Positions 57,096 to 64,000 of a DNA stretch of 64,000 nt are shown here, in pieces. The translations under genes and the position numbers were made by a program. Each line of letters begins with the position of its first letter. The first letter of the stretch is position 1. The DNA comes from Sipunculus nudus. Lineage: Eukaryota > Annelida > Sipuncula > Golfingiida > Sipunculidae. The notes below the pieces were generated by a model. It saw nothing but the letters and a program-made list of their open reading frames with translations, had not been told where the DNA came from and did no database searches. The stretch is from the NCBI GenBank assembly GCA_026874595.1, contig JAPPUL010000081.1, forward strand, positions 322,501 through 386,500, given 5' to 3'.

Positions 57096-57662
57096 ATGAC
57101 ACAAACTACTCTTCCAATTGCAGTTGTTATATCCATAAGGGTTAAAAAAGGTTATGAGCAAGACTTTGAGCTTTTAACCTCCAAAATAGTCAAAAAGGCT
57201 TCGTTTTTTTCTGGTCATATGGGTACAACTTTGTTGAGCCCTAGTAATTTAGATGATTCAGAATATAGGATTATTTTAAAATTTAATACACAAAAAAATT
57301 TAGATAACTGGCTTAATTCTAATGAAAGATTAGAGTTTGTTACTCAAATAGATAACTTGCTAGAAAAACCTAGTGATATTAGTATACAATCTAGTTTAGT
57401 TACTTGCTTCAGCACAGGATACAACCCTGTAAAACCACCTCCTAAATACAAAATGACTATAGTAGGTTGGCTTGCACTTTTTCCAACAGTTACTATTATT
57501 CTTTGGTTATTTGGCGAACAATTAGCACAACTTCCATTACTAATTAGCACTTTTATTATAACTCTAGTCGTTATAATATTAATGTACTATGTTTTAATGC
57601 CTAACTTTACTCGTTGGTTTGCGTTTTGGTTGTTTGACAAAGATGGTAAAAACATCAGTTAG
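57096..57662 (+). CDS. ABM-domain membrane protein
   Basis: A 188-residue protein. The first 95 residues look like an antibiotic-biosynthesis-monooxygenase ferredoxin-like domain (VVISIRVKKGYEQDFELL, then ILKFNTQKNLDNWLNS). Two hydrophobic helices follow (about 125-145 and 148-168). Such fusions occur in proteobacteria with no agreed role. It ends the rightward arm, 14 bases after dmpI. Association with the pathway is by position. Confidence 0.72.
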   Translation: MTQTTLPIAVVISIRVKKGYEQDFELLTSKIVKKASFFSGHMGTTLLSPSNLDDSEYRIILKFNTQKNLDNWLNSNERLEFVTQIDNLLEKPSDISIQSSLVTCFSTGYNPVKPPPKYKMTIVGWLALFPTVTIILWLFGEQLAQLPLLISTFIITLVVIILMYYVLMPNFTRWFAFWLFDKDGKNIS

Positions 57663-57749
57663 CTTCTAACAACAATACATAAAATACCAATGGCATATAC
57701 AAAATCATTAATAAATTACCAAGCATTATTACCATTCATGATACTTTTT

Positions 57750-58430
57750 CAGGTTCTTGCTAATAGCAAATTCCAAGCGCTTAGTTTAATATATCTTTAG
57801 GGAAAACAGCAAATAAAATGACCAACGGTCTAAGATTATCTGCCATAGACTTAACCAAATTGCAACAAAGCAAAAGATATACCGTTTAAAGATCCCAAAA
57901 TAGATGCCCTAAAACCCTCCCCTAAAACCATTTCTCCTGCAATTCCAATTAGCCTCTGCTAATTTGATACCCAAAGTTACTAAAGTAAATGATATGCCAA
58001 CCTCGCTTAGTAGTTTAAGCCCTGCTGAAAATATAGCGGGCAAATGTTTATGAAAAATACCACTGAATCAAAATCGCTTCTCCAAAACTAAAAACTGCCA
58101 AAGTAAAACTAGAAAAATCAAGATTAACTGAATCGTTAAACCTTATTGAAGGGGCTAAAGTTTTATAATTAATCTTTAGCCAAACGCTAAGTGTCCTCGC
58201 AATTAAACCAGAACCAAATACAACAAAAGCAAGCCAATAGCACTTCTTTAATCCCAGCAGCACTGCCAAGCTCTTTATTCATAATACATAAGTTAATAAT
58301 ACAGCAACATATACTCCAAGGTTAAAATGAGCAGAAGACTATAATATTGCATCAGGAAATATATTATTTACTTTATTTCTACAATATATTAACAACATCT
58401 TGAGCATTAAGCAATGCCGCTACACCATCA
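57750..58430 (-). pseudogene. Decayed membrane transporter, possibly AEC family
   Basis: Hydrophobic pieces lie in several reverse frames: HFNLGVYVAVLLTYVL near 58310, AVLLGLKKCYWLAFVVFGSG near 58220-58270, then FSAGLKLLSEVGISFTLVTLG near 57960-58030. Stops separate them. The set recalls auxin-efflux-carrier (AEC) transporters, which are often near aromatic or organic acid genes; assignment is weak. Confidence 0.4.
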
Positions 58431-58431
58431 C

Positions 58432-59382
58432 TTATTTAGTGATTTTAACTTTAAGCAAAGCATACACAGTTGTGCTGTAAGGAGCTTCAAGCCCAAGCTT
58501 TTTGCTGCGTTTAAGCACTGCTCCACTAATTGCATCTATTTCTAATTGCCTGCCTTTTTCAAAATCAATCAACATTGAAGTTTTTATCGGATCAAAACTA
58601 CGAATAAGTTCAAACATTTCATCTACATCGCTCTTAGTTAACAGTTCATCATCAGCTTGGGCTGCTCTTGCTGCCTCACTCATCAATTGATAGACAATAT
58701 TACTTACATTAGGGTCATGAGTTAAACTTTTTGTATCAAACCCCGTTAAAACCGACAAAGGATTAACACCGTTGTTAATAACTAATTTTCGCCATAATTC
58801 ACGCCTAATATCAGGCACTAATTGTGTAGGTATTAACGCCTTGTTAAAACTATTAACTAGTTTAGATAATTGTGATTCTTGATTGTTTTTGACATTAGAT
58901 TTGCTTTTAGGCCATATTCCTAATATCACCTGAGCAATACCAGTAGCCTTTATTACTCCGGGATTAATAATATGACCACCAATACGCACTGCCAAACCGC
59001 CTATTATCTTATTAGCACCTAAATTTTTGGCAAGCTGTGCCTCATTATCAACACCATTTTGCAGGCTTATAATTAAGGTGTTTTGTTTTGTGTGATTAAA
59101 CCAACTTCTGATTCTTTTTGCTATTTCTAAAGTAGCCGTTGCTTTAGCACATAATAAAATTGCTTCATAGTCTTGTGGAAAAAAATTAAATAATTCCTCA
59201 ATACTAAAAGCATTTATCTTATTTTTATAATTAAAATCTGGATGCTCTAACTGAAGACCCTTTTTCTTTAATACCTCTAAATGCTTTCCTCTGGCAATAA
59301 AATCTACTTTAAACCCTGCATCAAGCAACCTTGCACCATAATAGCACCCAATACCGCCAGCTCCTAATATTGCAAACTTCAT
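58432..59382 (-). CDS. Ketopantoate reductase-family protein
   Basis: A 316-residue NADPH oxidoreductase of the PanE/ApbA family. The start MKFAILGAGGIGCYYGARL is the dinucleotide-binding block; ISLQNGVDNEAQL near 105 and the catalytic-Lys region RRELWRKLVINNGVNPL near 195 are present. It lies at the end of the leftward aromatic arm, where PanE-like genes sometimes occur, so it may act on a pathway acid rather than ketopantoate. Intact. Confidence 0.85.
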   Translation of the reverse strand: MKFAILGAGGIGCYYGARLLDAGFKVDFIARGKHLEVLKKKGLQLEHPDFNYKNKINAFSIEELFNFFPQDYEAILLCAKATATLEIAKRIRSWFNHTKQNTLIISLQNGVDNEAQLAKNLGANKIIGGLAVRIGGHIINPGVIKATGIAQVILGIWPKSKSNVKNNQESQLSKLVNSFNKALIPTQLVPDIRRELWRKLVINNGVNPLSVLTGFDTKSLTHDPNVSNIVYQLMSEAARAAQADDELLTKSDVDEMFELIRSFDPIKTSMLIDFEKGRQLEIDAISGAVLKRSKKLGLEAPYSTTVYALLKVKITK

Positions 59383-59415
59383 ATATTTAAGTTATTGTTA
59401 AATTAAAGTATTTTA

Positions 59416-59859
59416 TTAAGGCTGCTCATCTACTTGCAACCTGTCAATAGCACTAATGCCAGCTTTGGCACAAATAATATCTTGCTCTTCAGAACCACCT
59501 GATACTCCAATACCACCAAGTATCTTGCCATCTATCTCTATTGGCAGACCACCTCCAAAAACTACCAATCTATCACGCATAGGTATGCCAGTAGCTAACA
59601 TCTTTTCACTGGCAAATATTTCAGCCCATTGACTAGTTGGAAAACGAAAACTAGCAGAAGTGTATGCTTTATCTATCGCTATATCAATAGAATGCAAAAA
59701 AGCCCCTGGCATCCGCAAAAATCCAGCAAGATTACCTCCTGCATCAACAACAGCCACATTAATTGCAATACCCAAAGACTCTGCTTTTTTAACCGCAGCT
59801 ACAACAGCACTCTCAGCGGCTTGCCAATTAATAATATGTTGAAACACACAGATACTCAT
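59416..59859 (-). CDS. GlcG/HbpS-family (DUF336) protein
   Basis: A 147-residue protein of the GlcG/HbpS fold: AVVDAGGNLAGFLRMPGA near residue 38 and GGGLPIEIDGKILGGIGVSG near 100 are diagnostic. Such genes are common in meta-cleavage operons; role uncertain (haem or small-ligand binding proposed for HbpS). It follows the dioxygenase gene by 16 bases. Confidence 0.85.
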   Translation of the reverse strand: MSICVFQHIINWQAAESAVVAAVKKAESLGIAINVAVVDAGGNLAGFLRMPGAFLHSIDIAIDKAYTSASFRFPTSQWAEIFASEKMLATGIPMRDRLVVFGGGLPIEIDGKILGGIGVSGGSEEQDIICAKAGISAIDRLQVDEQP

Positions 59860-59875
59860 AACAGTGAATACCTGA

Positions 59876-60820
59876 TTAGGTGTAAACTGTTGTAAAAGAT
59901 TCTATTAACTCACCAGTGTGATAGAATATAGCTCGCCCTAACTCATCCTCTGTCCAGGTAGTAACTGGACGATCAGGTTGGGCTAAATAGCCAAGACCTG
60001 CAAAAGTTTCATTACGATTGCCTGATGGATCGAAGAAATAAATAGTAGCACCTCGCGTAATACCATGACGTTGTGGGGTAACATCCACTTTAACCTTTTT
60101 CTTAGACATTACATCAGCTGCTTTTAGCACATCATCCCAACTATCAAGAAAAAAAGCACAATGATGTAGTCCCATAACTGGACCTCCAACAAATGCTATA
60201 TCATGTGGCGTATTAGTTGTTGATAACCAAGTCGCTGCTTGTATTTTACCTCCAGGACCAACCATTACTTGTTCAACTAGATAAAAATCAAGCACTTCTA
60301 TCATAAATTGTGTAGCTTCTGCCACCTTGTTGATCTCATCTTCAGGGTTTAGTTCACACATTAGTAAAGCATGATCTAACCAATGCACTCCACATCCTTT
60401 TTGACCATCAGGCCAAGGCTCTGGATTAATGCTACCTACCGCTGTGCCTACAAATTATTTTTCTGCATAAAGACACATCTCATGCCCACTAGGTAGATTA
60501 AATCTAAGGGAACGCCCTATAAATGGTAAAGCACCTGCTGCATCTTCAGATACTTCAACCCCATAACCTTGAATCCTTTGTTTATAAATATCTAAATCTT
60601 TATCAGATTTCACTTTATAAGCAATATGATTCATCCCAGAAGAATCATCTTCACTTAAGATAACTGAATACTTATCCCACTCATCCCAGCCTTTCAAGTA
60701 TACATTACCTCTAGCATCTTTATGTGTTTGCTCAAGTCCTAAAACATCACAATAATGTCTAAGCGCATCAGCCATATTTAACACTCGAAGATTAATATGG
60801 CCTATTCTTAATACACTCAT
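59876..60820 (-). pseudogene. dmpB: Catechol 2,3-dioxygenase, one in-frame stop
   Basis: An extradiol dioxygenase cutting the ring of catechol next to the hydroxyls. The frame runs 314 codons to 59876 with a single TAA at 60455-60457 (after CLYAEK, before FVGTAVG), where homologues usually have Glu. Nothing else is shifted. The iron ligands are all in the second half: His in HWLDH, His in LHHCAF, Glu in [11 protein letters not shown] at 60388 could only restart a truncated C-terminal piece. Recent nonsense mutation or sequence error. Confidence 0.88.
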
Positions 60821-60874
60821 CTCTTTCTCCTATCGTTTTATATAAAAATTACAATTTACCAACAATCATTAAAT

Positions 60875-61201
60875 CTATCCCATATTCTTAAAACTTGCAT
60901 TAAGAACGCTTTTTACTACTTTTCCTATGACTTTAAGTCTCAAATCACTCTGCGGTATTGTCCTACATGCAAGAACAATGTTATTTTCATATTCATTTTT
61001 AGATATATATTTATTACTCATGCTAAGATTTTTATATTTACCGCTAATAACTTTAACCTTACAAATACCACAACCACCACCATGACAACCACTAGGCATT
61101 ACTTTTTTACCTAAAGCAACCATACCTTCTAACAAATGTTTTGTATCTACACAATAAGAACTTTCGTTACTATCAACAATACTTATACGATAGCGTCTCA
61201 T
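60875..61201 (-). CDS. dmpQ: Plant-type [2Fe-2S] ferredoxin (XylT/DmpQ-like)
   Basis: A 108-residue ferredoxin with a CHGGGCGICKV cluster near residue 39 and the fourth Cys in LACRTIP near 78. XylT/DmpQ-type ferredoxins re-reduce the iron of catechol 2,3-dioxygenase after inactivation by substituted catechols. It sits directly upstream of that gene, as in Pseudomonas. Intact even though the dioxygenase is broken. Confidence 0.9.
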   Translation of the reverse strand: MRRYRISIVDSNESSYCVDTKHLLEGMVALGKKVMPSGCHGGGCGICKVKVISGKYKNLSMSNKYISKNEYENNIVLACRTIPQSDLRLKVIGKVVKSVLNASFKNMG

Positions 61202-61362
61202 ACATTAAAATCGTTTCACTATATTAAGCAATAATATGACCATATGAAACTCATACAACATCATAAGCCTTTTTTCCTTTATGACCTTCATAACAGCATA
61301 CCAGAAATTGATATAGTTTTTTCCTTGCCATAATAGTCAAGATAATAGTCAAGATAATACTC

Positions 61363-61602
61363 TCATTTGACAATCCCCACAATTATTTCAACACCGTAAT
61401 TAGCTCCTATCTCCTTATCCGTTATATGCACAAATCGATTTGCAATCGCATTAACGCTACCTTTATTACTGTCAGAAACATCTCTAAAAGCCCCAGGCCC
61501 TTTTATACCTTTTATACCCTCCTCTCCAGAAACATAATTCAATCCTGATAAAACCTTTACCAAGAATAGTAACAATACAGCCAAAATCATAATATCTTTC
61601 AT
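61363..61602 (-). CDS. Small exported protein, unknown
   Basis: A 79-residue frame with a hydrophobic N-terminus (IMILAVLLLFLVKVLSG) that looks like a signal or anchor, then a short Gly/Asp-rich region. Not recognised and not part of the classical dmp operon. It lies between the ferredoxin and reductase genes. The ribosome site is weak. Confidence 0.4.
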   Translation of the reverse strand: MKDIMILAVLLLFLVKVLSGLNYVSGEEGIKGIKGPGAFRDVSDSNKGSVNAIANRFVHITDKEIGANYGVEIIVGIVK

Positions 61603-61622
61603 ATTCTTATACTTACATCTAT

Positions 61623-62687
61623 TTATAAATTTTTAAAAAGTGGACCTTTAGGTTTTTCGTTTTTACTTGCCCTAGTGTAAAAATTTTCCATATACATATC
61701 GCGTTCAAACAGCCTCCCTTCCATTAAAGTAGTAATACAAGCATCAATCATTGGGGGAGGCCCACACATATAGGCTTTATATCCAGAAAAATTACCAGCA
61801 AATTCCTCCTTAAGAGCTTCATGAACAAAACCAATCTTTCCACTCCAGTCTGAGCCTTCTATGCTTTCTTGGGATATTGCTACCACATAAGTGAAATTCT
61901 TATGCTTATTCTCAAGCTCTTTAAATAGTTCACTATAATAGATTTCATTTTTATCACGTGCACCGTAGATTAGAATTACCTCTCTGCTTTCAGCTTGCTC
62001 AAATAAATCTAAGATCATAGATTTAACACTAGATAAGCCAGAGCCTCCTGCCAAGAAAATCATCGGTGCCGGTTTCGATTTACGCACAAAAAAACGCCCA
62101 TAAGGACCAGTAAATTTAATCTCATCCCCTACTTTTAAATCGTTATGTAAATATCTAGTCCCTTTGCCATCTTCAATAAGGCACACATTAAGCTCAATGA
62201 TGTCTTTTTCTGATGGCGGATTAGAAATAGAAAAAGCTCGAGGATAATCCTCCAGGCCAGGAAGTAATAAGTTAATATACTGCCCCGCTTGAAACTCAAA
62301 TCTATCTTTAATTTTAATAAAGATCCCTCGTATTCTTGGCGTTAGTGTTTTTAACTCAACAACCTCTCCCACAAAGTCACGAACAGCATAACTCTCTGCA
62401 TCCTCATCCTCTTCAATATCGGCCTCAACAGTTAAATCAGAAGTAGGAGTCGCACAACATGCAAGACATTTGCCTTCATCTCGCTCCATATCCATTAGCG
62501 CAAATGGTGAAGCATCTCCATGCTCTATTTCTCCCTCCAATACCTCAACCTTACATGTAGCACATAAACCATGACCGCAGGCGTGAGGAAGATACACTCC
62601 TGAGCGCAAAGATGCATCCAAAATACTTTGTCCATCCTCAACCTCTATAACATCACCAGTTGGCTGGATTGTTACTTTATATCTCAT
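61623..62687 (-). CDS. dmpP: Phenol hydroxylase reductase component P5
   Basis: A 354-residue FAD and [2Fe-2S] reductase from ATG 62687 (the frame opens further up, inside dmpO). N-terminal plant-type cluster CGHGLCATCKV near 37; FAD block RAFSISNPP near 152; NAD block AGGSGLSSVKSM near 213; C-terminal CGPPPMI. It passes electrons from NADH to the di-iron oxygenase DmpN. Confidence 0.93.
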   Translation of the reverse strand: MRYKVTIQPTGDVIEVEDGQSILDASLRSGVYLPHACGHGLCATCKVEVLEGEIEHGDASPFALMDMERDEGKCLACCATPTSDLTVEADIEEDEDAESYAVRDFVGEVVELKTLTPRIRGIFIKIKDRFEFQAGQYINLLLPGLEDYPRAFSISNPPSEKDIIELNVCLIEDGKGTRYLHNDLKVGDEIKFTGPYGRFFVRKSKPAPMIFLAGGSGLSSVKSMILDLFEQAESREVILIYGARDKNEIYYSELFKELENKHKNFTYVVAISQESIEGSDWSGKIGFVHEALKEEFAGNFSGYKAYMCGPPPMIDACITTLMEGRLFERDMYMENFYTRASKNEKPKGPLFKNL

Positions 62688-62692
62688 AATTA

Positions 62693-62726
62693 TTAACTGC
62701 CAGAGCCTATTAACTGCCAGAGCCTT
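62693..62726 (+). repeat. 17-bp tandem duplication at the dmpO/dmpP junction
   Basis: TTAACTGCCAGAGCCT(A/T) occurs twice head to tail across the dmpO stop. The second copy encodes the end of DmpO (GSGS then stop); the first lies in the spacer. It looks like a slippage or duplication event. Confidence 0.85.
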
Positions 62727-63069
62727 CAATTCCGTTTAACCCTGGTGTCTTAAAACGAATAACCGACTTATGTCCAACACCATTATCTTTTAAGCTTTTT
62801 TCAAAATCAGGTGTAAAAGTCTCACCATCAAGCATCCAATTTACAGCATCCCAACTAACACTCCCCCACTCTGGGTGTGGAGAATAAGCTCCAGGCAATA
62901 CCTCTTTTACAAGAGCACCAAAAGGCATATCGGGCGGCAATGGAAAAGCTCGGGGCGAATCTATCATTAGGTGGTGGTCCCATCCAACAAATACTAATTG
63001 ATTGCCGTGAAAGTTTTCTACGTTATCTTTGACTATAGCTGGATATTCACCAATTGCTCTTACTCCCAT
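62710..63069 (-). CDS. dmpO: Phenol hydroxylase component P4
   Basis: A 119-residue small subunit of the multicomponent phenol hydroxylase. MGVRAIGEYPAIVKDNVENFHG and PRAFPLPPDMPFGALVKEVLP are family blocks. P4 is needed for iron loading or assembly of the oxygenase. Intact; ends in the 17-bp duplication. Confidence 0.92.
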   Translation of the reverse strand: MGVRAIGEYPAIVKDNVENFHGNQLVFVGWDHHLMIDSPRAFPLPPDMPFGALVKEVLPGAYSPHPEWGSVSWDAVNWMLDGETFTPDFEKSLKDNGVGHKSVIRFKTPGLNGIEGSGS

Positions 63070-63118
63070 ATGTTTCTCCTATACAAATATAATTTTAACT
63101 TAAAAAAACAGTTCTTTA

Positions 63119-64000
63119 TCAACTAACCTTAATCCCCTTCCATTCTTTCCAGCGTTTCTCTTCTGGTGAACCGACATAATCCATATTATCTACTCCTAAA
63201 TCCATGCCATACCATTTAAGAACGTCCTCAAGCTCTGCACCACCACAATTCCCTTGGAAAATTTGCTGAACTGGCATCCAAGATTGACAGAATTTCTCCG
63301 GCTCATAATCAAATATACTTTTGCATTGGTCAGAACAAAAATGATATTTATCGCCTTTAAATTCAGTGCTTCGGTATGCCACTTGAGTAAAGTCTGTAAC
63401 CTCGGTAAAGCCCATCGGAATTTGACAAGTGTTGCACAACATAGGCAAAGTTTGTGAATAATAACGATTGCCTTTAGCCTCTTCTTTTTTCCAATGCTCA
63501 TAACGAGGACGATAGTATTTATCAAAAGTATTTGGGTATTTAGATGTCAACCAGTCCATTTTCTTAGCATCTGGCATCCAGGTGTGGAATGCTGCTGCAG
63601 CCCCAAAGTTATAAAAAATACTCCATACTTGGTGACTGATATGCTCTTTTTCTGCTGCACAAATTGTAGCATAATCAGGAACTTTAATGCCATATCTAGC
63701 TAAGTCATTAAATAAAGCCCCTCCATTCTCTTCAAAATAAATCTCCCAAGCTTCTTTCCAAGACATCGGGCTTTCCGGTAGCATATAGTCCATCATCATC
63801 CCAACTAATGACAACACTTTATATCCTCGCCATAACCATTTATCAATCCAGCGTTGAATAATTGCTACATTGCCTTCATCTTGCTCTAACATAAACTTAA
63901 TACCCTCAAGGCCTAATGTCATATGACGAGCTTCATCTGATTGTGCTGAAAAACCAAAAGTTACTGTAGACATATCACCATTATAAGCCGCACCAGACAT
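63119..64000 (-). CDS. dmpN: Phenol hydroxylase oxygenase large subunit P3 (partial)
   Basis: The C-terminal 293 or so residues of the di-iron monooxygenase that hydroxylates phenol to catechol; the 5' part (with dmpM and others) lies beyond the window. SDEARHMTLGLEG holds the second Glu-x-x-His iron site. A YHS/TRASH-like metal segment (CNTCQIP, later CSDQC) is at about 185-225. The Met at the edge is internal, not the start. Confidence 0.92.
   Translation of the reverse strand: MSGAAYNGDMSTVTFGFSAQSDEARHMTLGLEGIKFMLEQDEGNVAIIQRWIDKWLWRGYKVLSLVGMMMDYMLPESPMSWKEAWEIYFEENGGALFNDLARYGIKVPDYATICAAEKEHISHQVWSIFYNFGAAAAFHTWMPDAKKMDWLTSKYPNTFDKYYRPRYEHWKKEEAKGNRYYSQTLPMLCNTCQIPMGFTEVTDFTQVAYRSTEFKGDKYHFCSDQCKSIFDYEPEKFCQSWMPVQQIFQGNCGGAELEDVLKWYGMDLGVDNMDYVGSPEEKRWKEWKGIKVS

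Noticed and set aside
52224-60457. UAA recoded as a sense codon in dmpC and the catechol dioxygenase
   Set aside because: UAA is used as the normal terminator by most genes here, and dmpC has a frameshift as well, so mutation or sequencing error is simpler.

Overview
This window is AT-rich bacterial chromosome from a Gram-negative-type cell. It has a multi-copper oxidase with a twin-arginine-type leader, a membrane-anchored cytochrome c, many lipoproteins and a NapG/NapH-like electron-transfer pair. UGA is used as a normal stop (uppS, hsdM), so the code is standard. I cannot place the phylum safely from sequence alone. Core genes are intact and often use TTG or GTG starts behind good Shine-Dalgarno sites. 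Several accessory genes are broken by single nonsense codons or frameshifts. That contrast suggests ongoing accessory gene loss rather than a uniformly poor assembly, but base-call error at individual sites cannot be excluded.

Layout. 1-9 kb: the 3' part of a 23S rRNA, a beta-carbonic anhydrase gene, then the 5S rRNA, so a protein gene sits between 23S and 5S; then tRNA-Phe, proS, the NapH/NapG-like pair and tRNA-Val. 8-20 kb: housekeeping run rpsB-tsf-pyrH-frr-uppS-cdsA-recA-argC, small hypotheticals, coaD, a DnaQ-like exonuclease, an aminotransferase and a superoxide dismutase. 20-29 kb: tRNA-Arg, a secreted PEBP-family protein whose 3' end is repeated downstream, three lipoproteins, then a reverse-strand block with cytochrome c, multicopper oxidase, SelO and a DUF547 protein. 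29-33 kb: a single-chain restriction-modification enzyme with a small Cas2-like protein and a tail-anchored coiled-coil protein. 34-42 kb: rtcB among decayed surface-protein genes, one carrying a 93-bp minisatellite. 42-51 kb: a type I restriction system (hsdM, hsdS, an unknown gene, hsdR), then remnants of a type II system. 51-64 kb: a phenol/catechol meta-cleavage cluster in two convergent arms.

How the genes work together. The right-hand cluster encodes phenol hydroxylase (dmpN, O, P seen), a ferredoxin, catechol 2,3-dioxygenase, a semialdehyde dehydrogenase and dmpE, F, G, H, I homologues, which would take phenol to pyruvate and acetyl-CoA. The two enzymes directly after catechol (dioxygenase and semialdehyde dehydrogenase) are both interrupted, so the pathway looks broken in the middle or is being lost.

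The most interesting signal is in the restriction loci. A run of ten G lies exactly at the hsdM/hsdS overlap, and a one-base gain there would fuse the two proteins. A 12-bp repeat lies in the hsdS spacer in the manner of EcoR124I/II. An A8 tract splits a nearby nuclease. An uncharacterised gene with its own consensus promoter and terminator lies between hsdS and hsdR. Short tandem repeats also sit at several gene starts and ends across the window (coaD, dnaQ/aminotransferase, DUF547), which suggests a genome prone to, or exploiting, replication slippage.
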